64,000 bases of DNA, taken from the NCBI GenBank assembly GCA_947254375.1, contig CAMYCF010000001.1:124001-188000 (forward strand). The letters are read 5' to 3'. A program made the translations under genes and the position numbers. Every line of letters begins with the position of its first letter. Positions within the stretch are counted from its first letter, which is position 1. The stretch is from an uncultured Mobilibacterium sp. GTDB taxonomy: Bacteria > Bacillota > Clostridia > Peptostreptococcales > Anaerovoracaceae. The notes below the pieces were generated by a model. That model did no database searches. It was not told the DNA's origin and was given only the letters and a program-made list of their open reading frames with translations. This document shows, piece after piece, positions 1 through 7,318 of the stretch.

Positions 1-1072
1 CGCTCTGCCCCGCCCTGTCGATGTTGTCGCTGAATGGGAAAAATGCGTCGGACGCGAGAGATATACCGGATGCTTCGGCGAGCAGCGCCTTCTTTTCTTC
101 CAAGGTAAAAGGCTCAGGCCTTCTATCGAAAAGCCTGTCGATGTCCCCTTCCCCTCTCGCTTCCGGCGTATCCTCGAGAGCTATGTATCTGTCAATAAAA
201 TTGTCGCGGTCCGGTCTTTTCGTATCTGCCTTAAAAGGAAGCGAAAGGACTTTTTCCGTCTGACGCAGTATCCAGTTGTCGGCTTTCATGCCCGCGAGCC
301 TCGTGCAGTGGACCCTCGACTGCTGACCCGCTCCGATGCCGATCGTCTGGCCGTCATAAGCGAAAGCGACCGAGTTCGACTGCGTGTATTTGAGGGCGAT
401 GAGAGCTATCAGAAGATCGTTTTTCGCATCTTCCGGTATGTCCTTATTTGCCGTGACGACGTTGTCCAGGCATGACTTTTCGATCTGCTGATCGTTCCTT
501 CTTTGTGAAAAAGTGACGCCGAACACCTGCTTCTTCTCTTCGGCGGCAGGCACATAAAGCGGGTCGATTTTTATCACGAGGTATCCGCCCTTTTTCTTCT
601 GTTTCAGTATTTCAAGGGCTCCGTCTGTGTACCCCGGGGCGATTATGCCGTCCGAAACTTCGCGTTTTACGAGCTTCGCACACGTTTCGTCGCATGTATC
701 GGAGAGAGCGATAAAATCGCCGAACGACGACATCCTGTCCGTTCCGCGTGCCCTCGCATAGGCCGTCGCTGTCTTTGAATCGTCGAGGCCTTCGACGTCG
801 TCGACGAAGCAGGCTTTCTTGAGCTCGGGCGACATCTTTTTAGCGATGGCTGCGGAGGTCGGGCTGACGTGCTTGAACGAAGCCGCCGCCGTCTCGCCCG
901 TCGCCTCTTTTATCTCCCTGACGAGCTGCCAGGAATTGAGGGCGTCGAGGAGATTTATGTATCCCGGCCTTCCGTTCATTATTTCAAAAGGCAGGTCACC
1001 GCCGTTCTCCATTGATACCGATGCCGGTTTCTGATTGGGATTGCAGCCGTATTTGAGTTCCAAATGATCCAT
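1..1072 (-). CDS. purH: Phosphoribosylaminoimidazolecarboxamide (AICAR) formyltransferase, stand-alone; C-terminus cut by window edge
   Basis: Reading the minus strand from the ATG at 1072 gives about 357 residues, still open at base 1. The N-terminus (MDHLELKYGCNPNQKP) and the DAFFPFSDNI motif near the edge match the transformylase half of PurH, which forms FAICAR from AICAR and 10-formyl-THF. The cyclohydrolase half (MGS-like domain) that precedes this domain in bifunctional PurH is absent: the protein starts directly with the transformylase domain. Stand-alone enzymes of this type are usually about 390 residues, so some 30 residues probably lie outside the window. It follows purB by 23 bp with a GGGAAAGAAG ribosome site. 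The missing cyclohydrolase step is supplied by purO two genes upstream. Symbol given by homology; single-domain forms are sometimes left unnamed. Confidence 0.9.
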   Translation of the reverse strand, partial: MDHLELKYGCNPNQKPASVSMENGGDLPFEIMNGRPGYINLLDALNSWQLVREIKEATGETAAASFKHVSPTSAAIAKKMSPELKKACFVDDVEGLDDSKTATAYARARGTDRMSSFGDFIALSDTCDETCAKLVKREVSDGIIAPGYTDGALEILKQKKKGGYLVIKIDPLYVPAAEEKKQVFGVTFSQRRNDQQIEKSCLDNVVTANKDIPEDAKNDLLIALIALKYTQSNSVAFAYDGQTIGIGAGQQSRVHCTRLAGMKADNWILRQTEKVLSLPFKADTKRPDRDNFIDRYIALEDTPEARGEGDIDRLFDRRPEPFTLEEKKALLAEASGISLASDAFFPFSDNIDRAGQS

Positions 1073-1095
1073 TGTATTCTTCTTTCCCGTGTAAA

Positions 1096-2529
1096 CTAAA
1101 GATTTATTTCCGCTTTTATCTCGCCCTGATCGAATCTTTCGAGCAGAGGATCGACAACATCTTTTATGAATTCCTCCACCTGAGACGGACTCCTGCCGAC
1201 GTAGAGCGAAGGATCCATGTGCGAAATGATCTCCTCTTTGGAAAGCCTGAATTCCTCATCTCCCGCAAGCCTGTCGATAAGGTCGTTCGGGAGGCCTTCC
1301 TTCTTCACCCTCAGCGTGGCGGCGTGCGAATGCACCCTTATCCGTTCGTGGAGTTCCTGCCTGTTTCCGCCTTTTTTGACCGCCTCCATCATGATGTTTT
1401 CGGTCGCGATAAAAGGCAGTTTTTCCATGACCCTCGCGTAGATGACTTTCGGATATACGACGAGGTCGGACGTTATGTTTATATAAAGATCGAGTATCCC
1501 GTCGAGCGCGAGGAACGCCTCAGGTACTGATATCCTCTTGTTTGCGGAATCGTCGAGCGTCCTCTCGAACCACTGCGTTGCAGCTGTCACGGCCGGATTG
1601 ATCGTGTCCGCGATCACGTATCTCGCGAGCGAGGTTATCCTTTCGGAGCGCATCGGGTTCCTTTTATATGGCATCGCCGAGGACCCTATCTGGTTCTTCT
1701 CGAACGGCTCTTCTAACTCCCCGAACGATTGGAGTATCCTCATGTCGTTTGAAAATTTCGAAGCGCTCTGAGCGACGCCGCATAAAGTCGATAAAATATT
1801 ATAGTCTACTTTTCTCGAATACGTCTGGCCCGACACGGGAACGCACGCTTTGAATCCGAAATATTCGGCTATGAGCGAATCGAGTTTCTTTACCTTTTCC
1901 TGATCGTTTTCGAACAGTTCCATGAAGCTGGCCTGCGTGCCGGTCGTTCCCTTGGATCCCAGCATTTTCAGTGTCTCGAGCCTCATCTCCGCTTCTTCGA
2001 GATCGAGCGTGAGGTCGTACATCCAAAGTGATGCCCTCTTCCCCACCGTTGTCAGCTGAGCCGGCTGAAGGTGAGTATATCCGAGGCACGGAAGGTCCTT
2101 ATATTCCAGTGCAAAAGTCCTGAGATTCTTGAGGACCTGAACGATCTTCCCTCTTATTATCATGAGCGCGTCGCGCATGAGTATGACGTCAGTATTATCT
2201 CCGACATAGCACGAAGTCGCTCCGAGATGGATTATCGGTTCCGCCTTCGGACACCTTTTACCGTAGGCGTACACATGGCTCATTACATCGTGCCTCACCT
2301 CTTTCTCGCGTGCGCGCGCGACGTCGAAATCGATGATATCTTTTGCCGCCTCCATTTCCGCGAGCTGCTCATCCGTTATGTCGAGCCCGAGCTCTTTCTC
2401 CGCCTTGGCAAGTGCTATCCAGAGCTCATGCCACGTCGTGAATTTCTTCTGCTCGGAGAAGACGTACTTCATTTCTTTGCTCGCGTATCTCGCCGAGAGC
2501 GGCGAAGAATACTGTTCCGTTCTTTCCAT
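1096..2529 (-). CDS. purB: Adenylosuccinate lyase
   Basis: This 477-residue cytosolic enzyme of the fumarase/aspartase superfamily cleaves fumarate from SAICAR and from adenylosuccinate, acting twice in purine synthesis. The superfamily signature SSAMPYKRNP is at residues 283-292 and carries the flexible-loop serine. The HLGATSCYVGDN segment near residue 101 and THLQPAQ near 152 are other active-site stretches. Full length for the clostridial type. Its ATG overlaps the purO stop by one base (TGATG), so the two are probably translationally coupled, and AICAR transformylase follows. The three genes cover SAICAR cleavage, formylation and ring closure. Confidence 0.96.
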   Translation of the reverse strand: MERTEQYSSPLSARYASKEMKYVFSEQKKFTTWHELWIALAKAEKELGLDITDEQLAEMEAAKDIIDFDVARAREKEVRHDVMSHVYAYGKRCPKAEPIIHLGATSCYVGDNTDVILMRDALMIIRGKIVQVLKNLRTFALEYKDLPCLGYTHLQPAQLTTVGKRASLWMYDLTLDLEEAEMRLETLKMLGSKGTTGTQASFMELFENDQEKVKKLDSLIAEYFGFKACVPVSGQTYSRKVDYNILSTLCGVAQSASKFSNDMRILQSFGELEEPFEKNQIGSSAMPYKRNPMRSERITSLARYVIADTINPAVTAATQWFERTLDDSANKRISVPEAFLALDGILDLYINITSDLVVYPKVIYARVMEKLPFIATENIMMEAVKKGGNRQELHERIRVHSHAATLRVKKEGLPNDLIDRLAGDEEFRLSKEEIISHMDPSLYVGRSPSQVEEFIKDVVDPLLERFDQGEIKAEINL

Positions 2530-3245
2530 CAGTCACCCATCCTTTTATTGAAAATGGAAACATCCTTAGCACCGGTCGCCCTGTCGAAGGTGACGGCGCA
2601 GAGAGATACCTTGTTGTCGTCGTTCAGAGCCGTCCAGAAAAGCTGTCCGAACTCCTCGGCCGAAACGTCCGCGGCGAATTTACCGAAGTCCATGAGGTGA
2701 GGTTCGCCTTCAAAAGACGGGAGCTTTTTGCCGTTCCCCATGTATGTGTGGATAAAACGCCCCGTTCCAGAAGGGCAAGGATACTCGTAAAAGAACCTGT
2801 CGCACTCGGTACCTTCTCCCGTAGCGCTCTTAAGCACCGAAAGCTTGAAATCTCCGCTCTCGGTATCGACGATGCCCGATATCCTCGGCGTAAAATGCGG
2901 CCCGTCCGGCTCGAATTCGCGCGTCCTGAGAGCTTCCTCGAACGTCTTTCCCTCTTTAAGAAAAGCCTCGATCGTGTCGGTCTGATCGCCGTTCGTAACG
3001 ATGATGTGCTTCCCTGCGGTCTTTATCGGGTAATAAATTATGAGCGAAGGATCCTCGAGCTTCGCCTCGTCGAAAGGCGCTATCGCTATCGAATTTCCCT
3101 TCTCATAAAAGATCCTGTTCCTGCTGTTTTCGCTCCGTCCCATAATGAAATAGGCAAGAGCCGTTTTTGTGCCGATACCGGCTATAACGATGCCCCTGCC
3201 CCAATATTCATTAGACGATATGAATTTTTCGTTGTTGATCATCAC
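2529..3245 (-). CDS. purO: IMP cyclohydrolase, PurO type
   Basis: A 238-residue protein resembling the PurO-type IMP cyclohydrolase family first described in archaea, which closes FAICAR to IMP. Family-like stretches are NEYWGRGIVIAG near the start, YPIKTAGKHIIVTNGDQTDTI in the middle and FIHTYMGNGKKLPSFEGEP near residue 170. Bifunctional PurH normally does this step; here the neighbouring transformylase lacks that domain, so the context supports the call. Two starts are possible: GTG at 3245 and ATG at 3242, with an AAAGG site in the end of ruvX. It begins one base after the ruvX stop and overlaps purB by one base, so it sits inside the operon. Confidence 0.88.
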   Translation of the reverse strand: MMINNEKFISSNEYWGRGIVIAGIGTKTALAYFIMGRSENSRNRIFYEKGNSIAIAPFDEAKLEDPSLIIYYPIKTAGKHIIVTNGDQTDTIEAFLKEGKTFEEALRTREFEPDGPHFTPRISGIVDTESGDFKLSVLKSATGEGTECDRFFYEYPCPSGTGRFIHTYMGNGKKLPSFEGEPHLMDFGKFAADVSAEEFGQLFWTALNDDNKVSLCAVTFDRATGAKDVSIFNKRMGD

Positions 3246-3246
3246 G

Positions 3247-3678
3247 TTATTTCGCCTTTCCGTCCAAATGACCCTGAAGAATGAGGACCGCCGCCTGCTT
3301 ATCTATGACCTGCTTCCTGTCGCTCCTGCGGACGTCGGCGTCGATAAGCACCCTTTCGGCGATCTTCGTCGTGAATCTCTCGTCCTCCCATACGACCTCG
3401 ATCTTCGACATCCCGGAACTCCTCATCTTGTTTTCGAGCATCGTCCGGAAGTCTCTGACCTTCTCAGTCTGTACGCTGTCGGAACCGTCAAGGCTTAGCG
3501 GAAGGCCGATCACGACCGTATCGCAGTCGTACTCTTTTATCAGATCCATGACCTTCCCGCAATCCTTGCGTATCCCCACTCTCTCAATAGTCGTAACGCC
3601 CTGCGCCGTTATGCCGAGGGGATCGCTCACCGCGACCCCGATCGTTTTATCGCCGACGTCCAAACCGATTTTACGCAT
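3247..3678 (-). CDS. ruvX: Putative pre-16S rRNA nuclease / Holliday junction resolvase-like protein YqgF
   Basis: A 143-residue RNase H-fold protein. The N-terminal GLDVGDKTIGVAVSD (residues 4-18) carries the first catalytic Asp, and the VWEDERFTT stretch near residue 100 is the second conserved acidic motif. The family has been linked to pre-16S rRNA 5' end maturation and, by structure, to junction resolvases. It lies in the conserved alaS-ireB-ruvX order of Firmicutes, 34 bp after ireB and one base before purO. The ribosome site (GGCGGTG) is weak. Confidence 0.95.
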   Translation of the reverse strand: MRKIGLDVGDKTIGVAVSDPLGITAQGVTTIERVGIRKDCGKVMDLIKEYDCDTVVIGLPLSLDGSDSVQTEKVRDFRTMLENKMRSSGMSKIEVVWEDERFTTKIAERVLIDADVRRSDRKQVIDKQAAVLILQGHLDGKAK

Positions 3679-3712
3679 AAAAACACCGCCGTATAAACGG
3701 CACCCCTTCTCT

Positions 3713-3964
3713 CTATTTGATGTCGAGATAGCTCTTCAGTATCTCCTCGAGGAGTTCGTCCCTGTCGACCTTGAGGATGAGGCTCCTCGCGTTGTTGTGG
3801 CTCGTTATATACGAAGGATCTCCCGAAGTGAGGTACCCGACCATCTGATCGATCGCGTTGTAGCCACGGTCTTCGAGTGCCTTGTATATTTCGGTCAGAA
3901 CTTCCTTGTTGCTCTTCTTCTCGTTTTTGCTGAAATCCACCAAAATCGTGTCCCTATTATCCAT
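3713..3964 (-). CDS. ireB: IreB family regulatory phosphoprotein (UPF0297)
   Basis: An 83-residue protein. The conserved MDNRDTILVDF start and the GYNAIDQMVGYLTSGDPSYI segment are diagnostic of the family. In Enterococcus, IreB is a small substrate of the Ser/Thr kinase/phosphatase pair IreK/IreP and affects intrinsic cephalosporin resistance. It sits between alaS and ruvX, as in most Firmicutes. An AGGAGG site lies just before the ATG at 3964. Whether it is phosphorylated here cannot be told from the sequence. Confidence 0.93.
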   Translation of the reverse strand: MDNRDTILVDFSKNEKKSNKEVLTEIYKALEDRGYNAIDQMVGYLTSGDPSYITSHNNARSLILKVDRDELLEEILKSYLDIK

Positions 3965-4036
3965 TTCATCCTCCTGTAAAATTATAAAGTGCCTGCAAAA
4001 ATGCTTCCGTAAAAAGTAACGTCTTTTGCCTGTACC

Positions 4037-6652
4037 CTAATTCTCTTTGACCATTTTGCCTGCGACAGCGAAAGCTTCCTCGATCTTTTCAGGGAAACGT
4101 CCTCCGGCCTGAGCCATTCCCGGCTTTCCGCCTCCGCCGCCTCCCGCGACTTTAGCGGCTTCCTTTACGATGTTGCCGGCGTGATATCCACTGCCGATGA
4201 GATCGTCCGTTACGGCCGCGATAAAGATCACTTTGTCGTCGTTCACGGACGCGAATACCATGACGGTCTCCTTCGTCTTTCCCTTGATCGAGTCGCAAAG
4301 CGATCTCAGCTGATCGATGTCCGCGCCGTCGAATCGCTTCGATATGAAGCTGACTCCGGAAAGGTCTTCCGCTCCTTTCATTATATCATCTACCTGCCCG
4401 GATATTTCCTGAACTTTGAGAGCTTTTATCTCTTTTTCGAGCTCTTTGTTCTCGTTCACCACCTGAGAAGCCTTTGAAACGATGTCCTTCGGACCCGTTT
4501 TGAGGACTTCCGCGGCTTCGGCGACGAGATGCTCTTTTTCATGGAGATAAGGGGCGATGTTCGTTCCCGTAACGGCTTCTATCCTCCTTACTCCGGATGC
4601 GATGCCGCTCTCGCTCATTATCTTGAAATATCCGACCTTGCCGGTGTTGTCGAGGTGCGTGCCGCCGCAGAATTCGATGCTGAATCCACCCATGTCGACT
4701 ACGCGTACCATGTCCCCGTACTTCTCGTCGAAGGCTGCGATCGCGCCGAGGGCCTTTCCTTCTTCGATCGGCATTTCTTTTACCGTTATAGGAAGGAACT
4801 TATCTACAGCCTCGTTTACGAGCCTTTCTACTTCGGCGATCTGCTCTTTCGTCATCGCTTCGTAATGAGTGAAGTCGAATCTGAGATATTTATCATCGAG
4901 GTATGATCCCGCCTGCATGACGTGATCTCCGAGGACGACGCGGAGCGATTTGTCGAGGAGGTGGGCCGCACTGTGGTTCCTCGCCGACCTGTTCCTTACG
5001 ATCGAATCGATCTCGAGCTCGACCTCGTCACCTTCTTTTAGCGCCGCCGTTTTTTCTGAATCTGACGCAGCGATGACGTGGAGGAAGATGCCGTTCTCTT
5101 TTACGACATCGACGACGTCCATGCTCTCTCCGTTGAACGATATCTTACCGATGTCGTGGTTCTGACCGCCCGAAGTCGCGTAGAACGGGGTACATTCGGT
5201 TATTATCATCTGGTGGTCTTTGTCGTAATCGCCGACGTACTGAACGGACGATGCGAGCGAATAAACCGAATATCCGAGGAATTCCGTCGGAGGAAGGTCC
5301 GCATACTCCGCGGCGTCCTTCCAGGCTTCTTCCTCAGTTGATTTTCTGCCCTTTCTCGCCATCTCCTTCTGCTTCTTCATGTGGTCGGCAAAACCTTCCA
5401 TGTCGACGGAGAGGCCTTCTTCGGCGAGTATCTCCTCGGTTACTTCTACCGGGAATCCGTACGTATCGTAGAGCTTGAACGCCTTTTCACCGCTCAGTGT
5501 ATCGAGGCTCTGCGCCTTTGCTTCATCGACGTAGTCTTTAAGGATATCGAGCCCCTGGTCGATCGCTTTTGCGAACTTTTCTTCTTCGATCGCTATGATC
5601 TTCTTTATGTAAGCCTGTTTCTCGACGAGTTCAGGATATGCTTCTCCGGATACTTCGACGACTTTGTCGGCAAGTTTCGAGAGGAATACTTCGTCCTCAA
5701 TGCCGAGCAGCTTGCCGTGTCTCGCAGCCCTTCTTATGAGCCTTCTCAGGATGTATCCCCTTCCCTCGTTGCTCGGAAGGATGCCGTCGGATACCATGAA
5801 TACGGTCGAGCGTATGTGGTCCGTTATTATCCTCATGCTCACGTCGTTTTTATCGGTGCCGCCCTTATATTCTTTGCCCGACATATCGGCTACGGCGTCG
5901 AGAATGTGTTTTACCGTATCGACGTCAAAAATGGAGTCGACGCCCTGCATTATGCACGCGATCCTCTCGAGGCCCATGCCCGTATCGATGTTAGGATGCT
6001 CGAGGTCGGAATACGAGCCATCCTCTTCTTTGGAGAACTGGGTAAAAACGTGGTTCCAGAACTCTATGTAGCGGTCGCAGTCACAGCCCGGTTTACATTC
6101 CGGATCGTCGCAACCGTATTCTTCTCCTCTGTCGTAATATATCTCGGAGCACGGTCCGCACGGTCCGAGACCGATCTCCCAGAAGTTGTCGTCCTTGCCG
6201 AGTCGTACGATCTTCTCTTCCGGCATGCCGAGCGAGATCCAGATGTCGTGAGCTTCCTCGTCGTCCTCGTATATCGTCGCCCAGAGCTTATCTTCATGCA
6301 TCTTGAGGTATTTCGTTATGAACTCCCAGCCCCATGTCAAAGACTCCTTCTTGAAGTAATCTCCGAAGCTGAAATTCCCGAGCATCTCGAAGAAAGTACC
6401 GTGTCTTGCGGTCTTTCCTACGTTTTCGATATCGCCCGTCCTGACGCATTTCTGGCACGTCGTCATCCTCTTTGCAGGCGGCGTTTCGTAGCCCGAAAAA
6501 TACGGCTTCAGCGGAGCCATTCCTGAATTTATTATCAAAAGACTCTTGTCGTTTTTCGGGATGAGCGATGCACTCTTCTCCGGATAGTGACCTTTTTCGA
6601 CAAAAAAGTCCCTGAACATCCTTCTTATTTCATTCAATCCGAGTTTTTCCAT
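4037..6652 (-). CDS. alaS: Alanine--tRNA ligase
   Basis: An 871-residue full-length class II synthetase. In order: the catalytic core with MFRDFFVEKGH and the FEMLGNFSFGDYFK stretch, the tRNA-recognition domain, and the editing domain with HSAAHLL and CGGTH, which together form the zinc-binding editing site that hydrolyses mischarged Ser-tRNA(Ala). The C-terminal domain ends in the glycine-rich GGGGGGKPGMAQAGG stretch typical of AlaRS. GGAGGG lies nine bases before the ATG. It is 33 bp downstream of coaE and 72 bp before ireB. I found no T-box leader upstream. Confidence 0.98.
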   Translation of the reverse strand: MEKLGLNEIRRMFRDFFVEKGHYPEKSASLIPKNDKSLLIINSGMAPLKPYFSGYETPPAKRMTTCQKCVRTGDIENVGKTARHGTFFEMLGNFSFGDYFKKESLTWGWEFITKYLKMHEDKLWATIYEDDEEAHDIWISLGMPEEKIVRLGKDDNFWEIGLGPCGPCSEIYYDRGEEYGCDDPECKPGCDCDRYIEFWNHVFTQFSKEEDGSYSDLEHPNIDTGMGLERIACIMQGVDSIFDVDTVKHILDAVADMSGKEYKGGTDKNDVSMRIITDHIRSTVFMVSDGILPSNEGRGYILRRLIRRAARHGKLLGIEDEVFLSKLADKVVEVSGEAYPELVEKQAYIKKIIAIEEEKFAKAIDQGLDILKDYVDEAKAQSLDTLSGEKAFKLYDTYGFPVEVTEEILAEEGLSVDMEGFADHMKKQKEMARKGRKSTEEEAWKDAAEYADLPPTEFLGYSVYSLASSVQYVGDYDKDHQMIITECTPFYATSGGQNHDIGKISFNGESMDVVDVVKENGIFLHVIAASDSEKTAALKEGDEVELEIDSIVRNRSARNHSAAHLLDKSLRVVLGDHVMQAGSYLDDKYLRFDFTHYEAMTKEQIAEVERLVNEAVDKFLPITVKEMPIEEGKALGAIAAFDEKYGDMVRVVDMGGFSIEFCGGTHLDNTGKVGYFKIMSESGIASGVRRIEAVTGTNIAPYLHEKEHLVAEAAEVLKTGPKDIVSKASQVVNENKELEKEIKALKVQEISGQVDDIMKGAEDLSGVSFISKRFDGADIDQLRSLCDSIKGKTKETVMVFASVNDDKVIFIAAVTDDLIGSGYHAGNIVKEAAKVAGGGGGGKPGMAQAGGRFPEKIEEAFAVAGKMVKEN

Positions 6653-6685
6653 GTATATGTTCCCTCCATAAAAGCATATGGTATA

Positions 6686-7297
6686 TTATACTAATTTTTG
6701 TGGTAAAATTCCATATTTCCGCAGAAGTCCGTCGACCGATTTTTTGAGATTTTCACGGGAGCCGTCGTTTTCGATCGTTTCGCCTGCGAGCTTTCTCTTT
6801 TCTTCGTCGCTCATCTGAGTCGATATGATCGCGCGGGCCGTCTTCTCATCGGTTCCGTCCCGTTCTTTTACCCTTCCGAGGCGCGTGTTTTCTTTCGCGC
6901 AGACGAGCCATGTGAGATCGTAAGACGCCTGAAGGCCTTTCTCAAAAAGGAGCGGTATCTCGCAGAATATGACGGCCTCACCGTCCTCTGCAGCTTTCTC
7001 CGCGCGCTTCATAATCTCATCGTTTACGAGGTCGGTTGTGCCCTTCTCGAGCAGCTTCATTTTTGCAGGGTTGGAATATACGAGAGCCTTCATTTTAGCC
7101 CTGTCCATTCCGCCGTTTTCCGCGATGTATTCTTCACCGAACTCGCGTCTTATATACGGGACGGATGAGCCTCCGGGAGACGTCATCTCCTTTGCGATGA
7201 GGTCGGCATAGAGGACGCGAAAACCGAGGCTCTCGAGATAGTGTGAGACCTCGCTTTTACCCGATCCTATTCCTCCCGTTATCGCTATGGTGAGCAT
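6686..7297 (-). CDS. coaE: Dephospho-CoA kinase
   Basis: A 203-residue P-loop kinase catalysing the last step of coenzyme A synthesis, ATP-dependent phosphorylation of the ribose 3'-OH of dephospho-CoA. The Walker A motif GGIGSGKS is at residues 8-15, and the FCEIPLLFEKGL segment is the conserved substrate-binding region. The start is fixed by GGGAGG just upstream of the ATG at 7297. It follows polA by 21 bp, an order also common in Bacillus relatives. Confidence 0.95.
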   Translation of the reverse strand: MLTIAITGGIGSGKSEVSHYLESLGFRVLYADLIAKEMTSPGGSSVPYIRREFGEEYIAENGGMDRAKMKALVYSNPAKMKLLEKGTTDLVNDEIMKRAEKAAEDGEAVIFCEIPLLFEKGLQASYDLTWLVCAKENTRLGRVKERDGTDEKTARAIISTQMSDEEKRKLAGETIENDGSRENLKKSVDGLLRKYGILPQKLV

Positions 7298-7318
7298 CGT
7301 ACCTCCCGCGCCGGTTCT

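Noticed and set aside
5381..6526. A 381-codon open frame on the plus strand
   Set aside because: It lies opposite alaS, has no ribosome site and no recognisable protein features. It is a shadow caused by codon use on the other strand.
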